64,000 bases of DNA from Geomonas sp. Red32 (GTDB lineage Bacteria > Desulfobacterota > Desulfuromonadia > Geobacterales > Geobacteraceae). Location of the stretch: the NCBI RefSeq assembly GCF_023652955.1, contig NZ_JAKLOY010000008.1, positions 1 to 64,000 on the forward strand, in the 5' to 3' direction. Under the pieces are notes generated by a model. It saw only the letters and a list, made by a program, of their open reading frames with translations, had not been told where the DNA came from and searched no databases. The position numbers were made by a program, and so were the translations under genes. Below are positions 11,389 to 18,747 of this stretch, in pieces (position 1 is the first letter of the stretch; each line of letters starts with the position of its first letter).

Positions 11389-12485
11389 GCCATTTCTCCT
11401 CGTTGAACCGGTAAGCGGACGGTAACCGTGGAACCTTTCCCCTCGGTGCTCTCCACCTGGAGCTGCCCGCCGTGTCCCTCCACGATCCTCTTGGTGACGG
11501 CCAAGCCGAGGCCGGTACCGTCTGGTTTGGTAGTGAAAAAGGGCTCGAAGATCTTCTCGCGGACGGCGGGGTCGATCCCCGCACCATTGTCTGCGAAGGC
11601 TATTTCGCACCACCGGTCGTCAGTCGTAGTGGTGATGGCAACCGTTCCCCCGGCGGGGGAGGCCTGGAGAGCATTCAGAATGATGTTCAGGAATGCCTGG
11701 CGGAGTTTCTCTCCGTCCGCCTTGATCACCACCGGGACCGGCGGCGGGTGCACCGACACGGCGATGTCCCGCTTGGCCGCCTCGCTGGCAACCAGGGTCG
11801 CGATGGTCTCCAATTCGTCCTGAACGTGGCAGGGGCCGAAGTCAGTCGGCTGAGGCCGGGCCATGCGCAGGAAATCCTCGACCACGTGGTTAAGCCGCTC
11901 GGTCTCCTTGAGCTGGATCTCGATGAACTCGTGTTTCGGGGTCCCCGGAGGATAGTCGTCCTTCAGGATCTCGGCCGTGCCCCGGATCGAGCCGAGCGGA
12001 TTGCGGATCTCGTGAGCCAGCACTGCGGCCATCTCGCCCAGCGTGGAGAGTTTCTCGGCCCGCCGCAGCTGCTCCTCGATGACCATGATCCGCTCGGACT
12101 GGGTCCGCAGCTTGCGGTAGGAATCCTCGAGACCATCGGCCGTCTTTTGCAGTTCCTTCGCCCGCTCCCGCTCACGCTGGGACAATAGCCCCGTCAGACC
12201 TCCTACCGCGTTGTAAAGAAGGAGCTCCATGTACTTTTCCATCTCCATGGTCATGTGCCCCCCCCACTGGAACAGGATGTGGGGGATGTACACCACGCTG
12301 ACCAGGATCGAGCAGAGAAGCCCGCCCCTGATGCCGTACCATAATGCGGCAAGGATGATGGGGAGATAGTAAAGCCTCTGGAAAATGTCGTGCAGATAGG
12401 GAAACTGCAAAGGGGTCAGGTAGTGAAGCAGGCTGATGCCAACCACCGAAACAACCAACAGCAAAGGTTTGAGAATTGAACCCAC
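11385..12485 (-). CDS. Membrane sensor histidine kinase, partner of the sigma-54 regulator
   Basis: A 366-residue kinase. The GTG start at 12485 is chosen because it has GAGGAG six bases upstream and leads directly into TM1. Residues ~8-110 form a multi-TM sensor with motifs LLHYLTP, RLYYLP, AALWYGIRGG and VSVVYIPHILFQW. A short coiled linker follows, then HisKA with phospho-acceptor His in LAHEIRNPLGS, and HATPase_c with the N, G1 (DNGAGID), F (FEPFFTT) and G2 (GTGLGL) boxes. No periplasmic domain is evident, so the signal is probably sensed in or near the membrane. The sensor domain closely resembles that of the HD-GYP protein at 18748-19728. Confidence 0.93.
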
Positions 12486-12496
12486 AGGACCTCTCC

Positions 12497-12985
12497 TCAC
12501 ATCAAAACGATCATGGGAACCATCATGAGGATCATCATCCCCGCTCCCCACCATCCCCAGTGACTGCCGAAATGGTGCGAGAAGAACCCGTGGTCGTGGC
12601 TCGAGTCTACCACAGTGGCCTTGACCTGGTAGTCGATCCAATCGTCATCATCCCCTGCGCCCGCGATACCAATCGCCACCCGATACTCCCCCGGTTTGGC
12701 GAAACGCCAGGAGTCGACGTACTGGCCGTCGAGGACATCGACGTCGCGATCCAGTATCGGCTCCGCTTGATCCCCCTGGAATACCTGGAGCGTGACCTCC
12801 CTATCCGTGACCCTCGCACCGTCCTGCTCGAGGGTCATCTTCAGTTGGACCTCGCTGCCGGCATCCGGGGTGTCCGGCGTCAGTACCACCGTGGTTTTCA
12901 TCCCCTGACGGGTAAAACTCTGCTCCATGGCCAACACCACCGTAGGCATCAACAGGAGAAACACGAACACGCCTAATAACTTCAA
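12497..12985 (-). CDS. YtkA/FixH-like exported membrane protein, His-rich near C-terminus
   Basis: A 162-residue protein. The TTG start at 12985 is preferred because AAAGGAG lies six bases upstream. An N-terminal signal/TM segment is followed by an Ig-like beta domain (~25-120) resembling YtkA/FixH domains, proteins often found with copper trafficking or cbb3-oxidase genes. Then comes an H-rich stretch (SSHDHGFFSHHFGSHW) and a C-terminal Met-rich TM helix. It lies 11 bp upstream of the kinase gene, so its expression is tied to the sensor. A role as a metal-binding or sensor-accessory protein is inference. Confidence 0.7.
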   Translation of the reverse strand: MKLLGVFVFLLLMPTVVLAMEQSFTRQGMKTTVVLTPDTPDAGSEVQLKMTLEQDGARVTDREVTLQVFQGDQAEPILDRDVDVLDGQYVDSWRFAKPGEYRVAIGIAGAGDDDDWIDYQVKATVVDSSHDHGFFSHHFGSHWGWWGAGMMILMMVPMIVLM

Positions 12986-13015
12986 CTGATGCTCCTTTGG
13001 TGCCGTCACCTGGCG

Positions 13016-13666
13016 TCACCCTCCCAGTCCGCCGTTACTCGTCTTTATGCGCTGGAGGATCGACTGCACCGCCTCGTCCATTTTCTTTTCCAGGACTTCC
13101 CTCTCCCGGAGCCCCAAGGCCGATGGCAGCGGCGGGGCCTCTCCCTCGGCCTTGGCCACCGCGACCTCCGGCTGGATGGGACGTCCACCCGGAATCCTCT
13201 CATAGTGGACGTGTGGTCCGGTGGACCTGCCACTGTTGCCGGAAAAGGCGATCACCGTGCCGGCTTCCACCTCCTGTCCGGTGCGGACGGAGACCGTGGA
13301 GTTGTGGCCATAGAGAGTTCGGTCGCCGTTGGGGTGCTCGATAATCACCGCCGCTCCATAGCCGGGCTTTTCTCCGGCGAAGACGACTTTTCCCTTGTGG
13401 GTCGCATGCACCGGAGTCCCTACCGGAACGGCGATGTCGATCCCCCGGTGAAAGACCATCTTGCCGCTTCCGAACGGATCGAGCCTCCACCCCACCCCAG
13501 AGGTGATGGTGCCGGCCACCGGCAGGTCGAGGCCGGCGAAGGCAGTGACAGGCAAGAGCACGAGCAAGAGAGAAAGCAACCATCTGGCAGCATCCGGAAA
13601 CCGGCTTAACCGGCCGTACCGGCCCCAACCTTCGCCCCTGCACCGCTGAGACAAGGTAAGCGGCAC
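13016..13666 (-). CDS. M23-family murein endopeptidase (LytM domain)
   Basis: A 216-residue exported peptidase with a TM/signal segment at ~residues 28-45. The LytM/M23 fold covers ~50-170, with zinc-ligand motifs HRGIDIAVPVGTPV and HVHYE. A basic/acidic helical tail (~175-216) follows. The GTG start shares one base with the stop of the ABC ATPase gene, which indicates translational coupling. LytM proteins next to FtsX-type ABC transporters recall FtsEX-controlled cell wall hydrolysis, so the exporter may act on this enzyme; that is inference. Confidence 0.88.
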   Translation of the reverse strand: MPLTLSQRCRGEGWGRYGRLSRFPDAARWLLSLLLVLLPVTAFAGLDLPVAGTITSGVGWRLDPFGSGKMVFHRGIDIAVPVGTPVHATHKGKVVFAGEKPGYGAAVIIEHPNGDRTLYGHNSTVSVRTGQEVEAGTVIAFSGNSGRSTGPHVHYERIPGGRPIQPEVAVAKAEGEAPPLPSALGLREREVLEKKMDEAVQSILQRIKTSNGGLGG

Positions 13667-14331
13667 TACACCACCACCCCGTCCCGGATCTGGATGGTCC
13701 GGTCGGAGTAGGCCCCGTTCTCCGGGTTATGGGTGACCATCACCACCGTCTGTCCGGCCTCGTTCAGCTCCCGGAAAAGCGCCATCACCTCTTCGCTCGT
13801 GCTGGTATCGAGGTTCCCGGTCGGCTCGTCGGCAAGGAGGATGTGCGGGTTGGTTACTATCGCCCGGGCAATGGCCACCCGCTCCTGCTCCCCTCCCGAA
13901 AGCTGGTTGGGAAGTCGGTCCACCTTCCCCCCCAGCCCCACGCGCTCCAGGGCCTTATGGGCGGCCTCCCTTTTGGCGGCCTTCTTCATCTTCACGATGG
14001 CCAGGGGAAGCATGACGTTCTCCAGCGCGGTAAGGAAGGGTATCAGGTGGAACGACTGGAAGACGAATCCCAGATGCCGCGCCCGGAAATCGGCCAGCTT
14101 TTCGCCGGGGAGCTGGTAGAGGTTCACCCCTGCCATCTCCACTTCGCCGGCGGTGGGGTGGTTCATCCCGCCCAGGATCGAGAGGAGCGTGCTCTTCCCG
14201 GAACCCGACTTTCCCATGATGGTCACAAACTCGCCCGCCTCGATGGCAAGGTCCACCCCTTTGAGGGCGTCGACCTTCTCGTTGCCACTGGCATAGCTTT
14301 TCTTGAGACCGCGTATCGCAATGATCGGCAT
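13666..14331 (-). CDS. ABC transporter ATP-binding protein, LolD/MacB/FtsE type
   Basis: A 221-residue ATPase with Walker [11 protein letters not shown]-loop region [10 protein letters not shown], signature [14 protein letters not shown], Walker [13 protein letters not shown] and switch His in VTHNPE. This is the MacB/LolD/FtsE branch, which pairs with FtsX-like permeases. The cognate permease gene is 15 bp upstream, and the M23 peptidase overlaps the 3' end. The family usually powers periplasmic mechanotransmission or lipoprotein release, not substrate import. Confidence 0.95.
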   Translation of the reverse strand: MPIIAIRGLKKSYASGNEKVDALKGVDLAIEAGEFVTIMGKSGSGKSTLLSILGGMNHPTAGEVEMAGVNLYQLPGEKLADFRARHLGFVFQSFHLIPFLTALENVMLPLAIVKMKKAAKREAAHKALERVGLGGKVDRLPNQLSGGEQERVAIARAIVTNPHILLADEPTGNLDTSTSEEVMALFRELNEAGQTVVMVTHNPENGAYSDRTIQIRDGVVV

Positions 14332-14346
14332 GTCATTTCCTCACAA

Positions 14347-15507
14347 TTAAAGGGCTCGCAGGGCCTCGGTGGGATCCATGCGGCTGGCGCGGAGCGCGGG
14401 ATAGAGACTCGCAATGAGCCCGAGCGTCACGGCAAGCGCGATGGAACCGGCGGCCACGTAAGGGTCCCAGATAAGGTGCGCATTTTTCGTTTCCGCCATC
14501 AGCGGCAGGGCCAGCTTCGCCCCTCCCATGCCGGCACCGTAGCCGATGAACCCGGCAAAGAGGCTGACCAGGGCGGCTTCCAGCAGGATGATCCTCATGA
14601 TGTGGCTCTTCCTGAACCCGATGGCCCGGAAGACGCCGATCTCGGTGGTGCGTTCGTTGACGTTCCCCATCATGGTCACGAAGACGACCAGCGAACCGAT
14701 GAGGACCACCACGCCGGCCATCGCGTAGGAAAACCGCTTGAACTGGTCGAGCGCCTTGAGCCTCCCCTCGACCACCTGCTGGATGGCGGAGACCTTGGTG
14801 TCCGGAAGGAGCTCGGCCATCTGGTTCACCATGTCGCCGATCGGGCATCCCGAACAGAGCGCGGCGACCTCGACCAGGCTGACCTTCCCTTCCTTCCCGA
14901 GCATGCGCTGGGCCTTGGCAAGCTGGGCGAAGACCAGGGCGTCGTCCTGCGAGCCGGTCTGGTCCAGCACCCCCGCCACCTTGAAGGTTTCACCCTTGAT
15001 GGCGATGCTGTCCCCGGTGCTGGCGTTGAGCACCTTGGATGCGTCGCTCCCCAGGAGAACCTCGTGGTCGGTTTTCGGGGCGTCACCGAAGATGTTCCAC
15101 CACTGCTTCATCTTCAATTCGCTGGCGAAGTCCACTCCCACCAGCAGAACGTCGTGCCCCTGGACCTTGACCCCACCCAGGACCTTCGGGGAGATCGCGG
15201 AGATGTTCCTGCGGTTCTTGATGGTCTTGATACGCGAGAGATCGGCTTCGCGGATCTCGTGCTGGTCGAAGGTGACGCCTCCCAGGCTGATGCCCCCATA
15301 GGTCAAAGAAAGGCCGTTACTTTGGGGGGTGATGAGGATGTTGGCCCCGAACTCGTCCATCTTCCGCTCTATGTCGCTCGACATGGAACGGGTAAGGGTG
15401 ACCAGGGTGACGATGGTGGCCACTCCCACCGCCAGCCCCACGGTCAGAAAAACCATCTTGGCCTTGCGGCGCCTGAGATTGTTGATCGATATGGTGTGCA
15501 GTTTCAT
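14347..15507 (-). CDS. FtsX/MacB-like ABC permease
   Basis: A 386-residue permease with the classic layout: TM1 at ~17-40, a large periplasmic MacB-type domain (~40-265), and three C-terminal TMs. FtsX-family signatures ERTTEIGVFRAIGFRKSHIM and LYPALRASRMDPTEALRAL are present. The ATG at 15507 is chosen because homology begins there. It contains CSGCPIGD in the periplasmic part, a possible metal or redox site. Together with the DUF2318 and HMA proteins upstream, the set resembles iron/copper loci in which DUF2318 and FtsX-like ABC proteins occur together. Confidence 0.9.
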   Translation of the reverse strand: MKLHTISINNLRRRKAKMVFLTVGLAVGVATIVTLVTLTRSMSSDIERKMDEFGANILITPQSNGLSLTYGGISLGGVTFDQHEIREADLSRIKTIKNRRNISAISPKVLGGVKVQGHDVLLVGVDFASELKMKQWWNIFGDAPKTDHEVLLGSDASKVLNASTGDSIAIKGETFKVAGVLDQTGSQDDALVFAQLAKAQRMLGKEGKVSLVEVAALCSGCPIGDMVNQMAELLPDTKVSAIQQVVEGRLKALDQFKRFSYAMAGVVVLIGSLVVFVTMMGNVNERTTEIGVFRAIGFRKSHIMRIILLEAALVSLFAGFIGYGAGMGGAKLALPLMAETKNAHLIWDPYVAAGSIALAVTLGLIASLYPALRASRMDPTEALRAL

Positions 15508-15532
15508 CCCGGAACTCTCCCCCGCATCCGTG

Positions 15533-16006
15533 TTAGAAGAAGCGCGCCCCGGTCCTAAGGTCGGCAACGGTAATGGTGACCGCACTGGAAGTGGTCTTGC
15601 TGGGAACATAGGAGGGATTGCACCCGCCTACCGCGTGGGGGCCGATCTGGTTGATGGCGAAGAGCCGGCGGCAATTCTGGCATTCCAGCTTGTCCCCTTT
15701 CTGCTCGTACCCTTTTTTGGAGGCGAAGCAGGTGTCGCAGGCGTCGAAGGCGGTGTGGTAGCTGCCGTCGCTCCCCTTGGCAACCACGAAGGAGATCGCT
15801 TTGCCCCCGTCATCGAACCGGTAAAAATGAGCCTTTCCGTCCGCTACTTTGGAAAGGGGAATGCTCACCACGCCGCTGGCGGCCTTTACCTGCTGGGCCT
15901 TTCCCATTCCCGGGAAGCTGAAGGCGAAGGCCGTGACCACCGTCACCAGTACCGCTACCACCATTGCCGCCACCACTGCTGTTTTCTTCGAGTTCGTCGT
16001 TGCCAT
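15533..16006 (-). CDS. DUF2318 (Fe-S-type) exported protein
   Basis: A 157-residue protein with an N-terminal TM/signal anchor (~10-30) and a C-terminal DUF2318 domain. Conserved cysteines are in DACDTCF, KLECQNCRRLFAINQIG and GGCNPSY, expected to bind metal or an Fe-S cluster in the periplasm. It lies 25 bp upstream of the FtsX permease and 12 bp downstream of the HMA gene. DUF2318 proteins are known from iron-uptake-type loci with ABC permeases; here Ftr1 and P19 homologs are absent, so the cargo may differ. Confidence 0.85.
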   Translation of the reverse strand: MATTNSKKTAVVAAMVVAVLVTVVTAFAFSFPGMGKAQQVKAASGVVSIPLSKVADGKAHFYRFDDGGKAISFVVAKGSDGSYHTAFDACDTCFASKKGYEQKGDKLECQNCRRLFAINQIGPHAVGGCNPSYVPSKTTSSAVTITVADLRTGARFF

Positions 16007-16018
16007 CTGTTGCTCCTT

Positions 16019-16429
16019 TTAAGGTTTTTTGGTGCCACACCCTTCTCTACCGGCGCAGCATCCGGTAGGTATGCCCACACTCTTGCCGTAGGTTGCCTTG
16101 TACTGTTCCGCACTCATAATTTCGGCCACCGTGCTGGGGAAGCCGGCCGCGGTTACCCGAGCCGCGAGGGATTGGGGACTGGTTTTTTTCCGGTCGTAAC
16201 CGACCATCACGACACCGGCATCGAGGTCGGTCTCGGTGGCGGCTACTCCAGGAAGCGTCTGCAGGGCGGAGGAGATCTTGTCGGAGCAGGCGCCGCAGGT
16301 CATGCCGGCCGTTTTAAGGATGGCAACCGAATCGGCGGAGCCCCCCACTCTCACCTTGAAAGCCAGGACCACCAGAAGGGTGACGGCGGCAAAGACAATA
16401 ACGCCGGTGGAAAAATGCCTCATTTTCAT
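16019..16429 (-). CDS. Membrane-anchored heavy-metal-associated (HMA) domain protein
   Basis: A 136-residue protein with one N-terminal TM helix (~8-26) and a periplasmic HMA domain containing GMTCGACSDK, the CxxC Cu(I)-type motif. The tail is cysteine-rich (GCCAGREGCG), which may be a second metal site. It is the first gene of the eight-gene operon ending with the sigma-54 regulator. A sigma-54-like promoter lies 67-83 bp upstream. Cu(I) or Hg(II) binding is likely; the direction of transfer is unknown. Confidence 0.85.
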   Translation of the reverse strand: MKMRHFSTGVIVFAAVTLLVVLAFKVRVGGSADSVAILKTAGMTCGACSDKISSALQTLPGVAATETDLDAGVVMVGYDRKKTSPQSLAARVTAAGFPSTVAEIMSAEQYKATYGKSVGIPTGCCAGREGCGTKKP

Positions 16430-16495
16430 CCCCTCCTCCTGTCAGGCCGTTGATGAGCCTGGTGCGATCCCGGTTTCCGGCCCGCCCGCCTATCT

Positions 16496-16512
16496 ATCAA
16501 TTCCCGTGCCAG
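16496..16512 (-). promoter_or_regulatory. Putative sigma-54 promoter of the HMA/ABC/two-component operon
   Basis: Minus-strand CTGGCACGGGAATTGAT. It matches the -24/-12 consensus at every defined position except the last C of TTGC (here A), with correct GG-to-G spacing. Another site in the window (17918-17934) has the same TTGAT. Confidence 0.65.
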
Positions 16513-16601
16513 CTCGGCCAGTACCGCTAAAACTGTATAATTTCGATATGTTATATTTTTACGAGAACGCCGGTGGGTGACGAAAAACAAAGAAGGATGG
16601 A

Positions 16602-16629
16602 GAATATTCGCGGCTGTTGCAGAATATTC
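16602..16629. promoter_or_regulatory. Paired activator-site candidate (UAS) upstream of the eight-gene operon
   Basis: Two perfect GAATATTC palindromes start at 16602 and 16622, exactly 20 bp apart. They lie 89 bp upstream of the -24 element. Flanks GGAGAATAT and GAATATTCTACG match the cus site. Confidence 0.75.
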
Positions 16630-16780
16630 TACGGAGGAGCTCCTCCCTGCCCTAGCAAGGACCAGGGAGCTATTTCCGGCCTGCCGTTCGATGTGGAGGT
16701 GGGGGAAATAGCCTTGGAGGGCAACTTTGAGACGGCGCTCAATCTGGACCGGACAAAGCTCTTTAACCAATCCCCAAAAA

Positions 16781-16807
16781 AAAAGGCCCGATGGAGTCGG
16801 GCCTTTT
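16781..16807. terminator. Bidirectional rho-independent terminator
   Basis: Stem GGCCCGA / TCGGGCC with loop TGGAG, preceded by nine A and followed by four T. It ends the 16827-17096 gene on the minus strand. Confidence 0.88.
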
Positions 16808-16826
16808 CACTGCTGCAGGTGGAAGA

Positions 16827-17096
16827 TTAAGGTTTGGTGGTCAAAGAGTCAAGCATATCGTTGGCTTCCTTGAGTTTGTCCTGCAGCTTTTTCAACTCTT
16901 CAGCGCTGTATTCCTTGTTGCCCTTTTTGACCTCAGTCTTGAGCCTTTTGATCTTCTGCTGAATGGTTTCAGCCTGCATGGCGCACTGGCGCACCCCTTC
17001 TTTGGTGTCCATGTTCATGTGTTCGTGGTCTGCTGCCAATACCGGCATAGCCCCAAACAATCCCAGCACCATAACCGCAATAGCAATCCTTTTCAT
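16827..17096 (-). CDS. Small exported helical protein
   Basis: An 89-residue protein with a signal peptide (cleavage after VLAA, ~residue 22). The mature N-terminus contains HEHMNMD, a possible metal site. A long charged coiled-coil-like helix follows (~40-85, KIKRLKTEVKKGNK then ELKKLQDKLKEAN). GGAGG lies before the ATG. No family is recognised with certainty; size and layout recall periplasmic metal-stress proteins such as ZraP. It may be co-transcribed with the 49-aa lipoprotein 170 bp upstream. Confidence 0.75.
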   Translation of the reverse strand: MKRIAIAVMVLGLFGAMPVLAADHEHMNMDTKEGVRQCAMQAETIQQKIKRLKTEVKKGNKEYSAEELKKLQDKLKEANDMLDSLTTKP

Positions 17097-17265
17097 CCTT
17101 TGCCTCCTGTTGGGTTAGAGAAGAAGGGTGTCCTCTCCTCCGGTTGTTGAACCTCGGAACTGAACGAGGTCCAGTAGACCATAACATGCGATGATTTCAA
17201 GGGAGGGGGCTTCCGGCAATTAAATTATATTGCGCCAATCATAACCCGGAATTACTCCTCCATAA

Positions 17266-17415
17266 TCAATGCGTGTGCCCGCCATGACCACCGTAAGCTC
17301 GCGAATCCTCCGAATGGGACGAGTGGTCACTGCCGTTCATGTAATCGTTCATAGCGCAGCCCGATGCAAGAGCAACCAACATTACCATGGCCACCAGGGC
17401 GAATACCTTTTTCAT
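17266..17415 (-). CDS. 49-residue His/Met-rich lipoprotein
   Basis: ATG at 17415 is preceded by GGAGG at a spacing of seven. The 49 codons give a short signal peptide with lipobox LASGC at residues 16-20. The mature 30-residue peptide is rich in His, Met, Ser and Gly (MNDYMNGSDHSSHSED, ending HGGHGGHTH-like: GGHGGHTH). This suggests a membrane-anchored metal-binding peptide. A sigma-54-type promoter and paired activator sites lie directly upstream. It is too short for ordinary ORF cut-offs, and I know no named family for it. Confidence 0.8.
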   Translation of the reverse strand: MKKVFALVAMVMLVALASGCAMNDYMNGSDHSSHSEDSRAYGGHGGHTH

Positions 17416-17459
17416 TACCTATCCTCCATCCACACTGAATTAAACTGACGGCCTGGCGG

Positions 17460-17476
17460 TGCCATTTTTGTGCCAT
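17460..17476 (-). promoter_or_regulatory. Putative sigma-54 promoter of the 49-aa lipoprotein
   Basis: Minus-strand ATGGCACAAAAATGGCA: exact TGGCAC at -24 and GC at -12 with correct spacing. The predicted start is ~34 bp before the ATG. Confidence 0.65.
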
Positions 17477-17544
17477 AACCAGATCGGACTGTTTTACAGT
17501 GAGTTAGGCCGGTTACGGTAGTGACAACCCGTAGATTTCAGGAA

Positions 17545-17572
17545 GAATATCCTCCACGCATGCCGAATATTA
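17545..17572. promoter_or_regulatory. Paired activator-site candidate (UAS) upstream of the 49-aa lipoprotein
   Basis: GAATATCC at 17545 and GAATATTA at 17565, exactly 20 bp apart, 68 bp upstream of the -24 element. Confidence 0.65.
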
Positions 17573-17635
17573 AACAGGTCATGGCAAAGAATATATCGTG
17601 GTTGGTTTTTACGGCCGAGTTCCCAAGCCAAAGCG

Positions 17636-17887
17636 TCAAAGGCGGGTAGGAGCATTCCCTTTCCAGGTTCTAATGCCATACAAATTTATTCCGATCCCGC
17701 TCGCCTGAAGAGCCAACAAGCCTGGGCGTCCCAGTTGAAAGGCGACTACAGCGAGCAGTACCGCCGACAGCGTCCAAAAGTAGAAGGAGCAGCGGCGGCC
17801 TCTGGCATTGAGAACCGATCCGGCTAGAGAACTGGCGACTCCGCCCCATTCGAACATTGTAATTGCGCTACTGGTGATAATTGGCAT
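17636..17887 (-). CDS. Small membrane protein, PnuC-like half-transporter layout
   Basis: An 83-residue protein. The ATG at 17887 has GGGAGGA upstream, whereas the longer frame from 17947 does not. Two or three hydrophobic helices are visible: residues ~4-20, 33-50 and 52-67. The end LLALQASGIGINLYGIRTW resembles the last helix of small PnuC/SemiSWEET-type membrane proteins. The function is unknown. A sigma-54-like promoter (17918-17934) precedes it, placing it in the same putative metal regulon. Confidence 0.65.
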   Translation of the reverse strand: MPIITSSAITMFEWGGVASSLAGSVLNARGRRCSFYFWTLSAVLLAVVAFQLGRPGLLALQASGIGINLYGIRTWKGNAPTRL

Positions 17888-17917
17888 GAATCCTCCCTGG
17901 TACGAGCACAGGACTCT

Positions 17918-17934
17918 ATCAATTAATGTGCCAA
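17918..17934 (-). promoter_or_regulatory. Putative sigma-54 promoter of the small membrane protein
   Basis: Minus-strand TTGGCACATTAATTGAT: perfect TTGGCAC and TTGAT at -12, as at 16496-16512. The predicted start is ~20 bp before the ATG. Confidence 0.65.
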
Positions 17935-18089
17935 AATCGGACTCCACGCCCAGTTACCCCTTAATGCGCTTGGCTGCTGGTTTTGCGACTGCCGGAGAGA
18001 TCCCGTAGCCTTCCTCTTCAATAGGGGCGACCCGGTGATACGTCAAACAATTGACAACTTGCGAGGGGGGGGGGAAAAGGGTGCCCGGA

Positions 18090-18129
18090 GAAAATTCTCG
18101 AATTTCCAGGCTGGCGGTGAAGGATATTC
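18090..18129. promoter_or_regulatory. Activator-site candidate (UAS) between divergent sigma-54 promoters
   Basis: GAAAATTC (18090), GAATTTCC (18100) and GGATATTC (18122). They are degenerate copies of the GAATATTC motif with 22- and 32-bp spacings. The array sits 81 bp upstream of the plus-strand promoter at 18211 and 155 bp from the minus-strand promoter at 17934. Confidence 0.5.
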
Positions 18130-18210
18130 TCGAACCGGCGCCCGCCCCGGACCTCCTGTCCCGGCTACATCATCTAGTGTTTCCGGATACTTACACGATA
18201 AACACGGAGT

Positions 18211-18227
18211 TTGGCACGCTCGTCGCT
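18211..18227 (+). promoter_or_regulatory. Putative sigma-54 promoter of the Cys-rich small protein
   Basis: TTGGCACGCTCGTCGCT: perfect -24 and a GC at -12 with correct spacing; one mismatch (TCGC for TTGC). The predicted start is ~48 bp before the ATG at 18286. Confidence 0.72.
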
Positions 18228-18285
18228 ATAGGTCAGGGCATGAAGGCTGCGGCCTCACAACAACCGGACAACAAGGAGCAAGAAA

Positions 18286-18603
18286 ATGAAAAAGAACATG
18301 ATCGTTGGTGCAACCCTGGCAATCGCTATCCTTACCACCGGCGCGGTATCCGCATTCGCGGCGGGCTCCTGCTGCGACGGCGGCAAATGCGTCAAAGAGC
18401 AGGCGGCCCTGCAGACCAACCAGGATACGGCGAAGATCGCGAGTGCCATCAAGGCCAAAGAGGTCGAACTCCGCGGTCTGTACGGCTACGACAGCTTCGA
18501 CTCCGCCAAGGTCAGCGCGCTCGAGAACGACATCAAGAACCTCAAGGGCCAACTCCACCAGGCCGCTGACCACAACGGCGTCCCCTCCTGCTGCCAGAGC
18601 TAA
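18286..18603 (+). CDS. Small exported Cys-rich helical protein, ZraP-like layout
   Basis: A 105-residue protein with a signal peptide (cleavage after FAA, ~residue 24). The mature form begins with a cysteine cluster (GSCCDGGKCVKEQ) and ends PSCCQS. The middle is one or two amphipathic helices (AIKAKEVELRGLY and ALENDIKNLKGQL), as in ZraP/CpxP-like metal-stress chaperones. AAGGAGCAAG lies before the ATG. A strong sigma-54 promoter match is upstream, so ZraP is a reasonable functional analogy, though not a proven homolog. Confidence 0.8.
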   Translation: MKKNMIVGATLAIAILTTGAVSAFAAGSCCDGGKCVKEQAALQTNQDTAKIASAIKAKEVELRGLYGYDSFDSAKVSALENDIKNLKGQLHQAADHNGVPSCCQS

Positions 18604-18635
18604 GCCCTAAAGCACCCCCGCCGCTGAACACAGAT

Positions 18636-18693
18636 ACGGCAGCCTGCCGAGCGCGACACGAAGAGCGCTCAGCAAAGCTGCCGTTCTGCTTTT
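18636..18693 (+). terminator. Branched terminator-like inverted repeat
   Basis: Outer stem ACGGCAGC / GCTGCCGT encloses inner stem GAGCGC / GCGCTC, followed by TCTGCTTTT. It separates the Cys-rich protein from the HD-GYP gene. Confidence 0.55.
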
Positions 18694-18747
18694 CCGGGGA
18701 CAACTTTGACGAGATGGGTATGCTATCCTTTGCCAGGGAGGGCGGCC

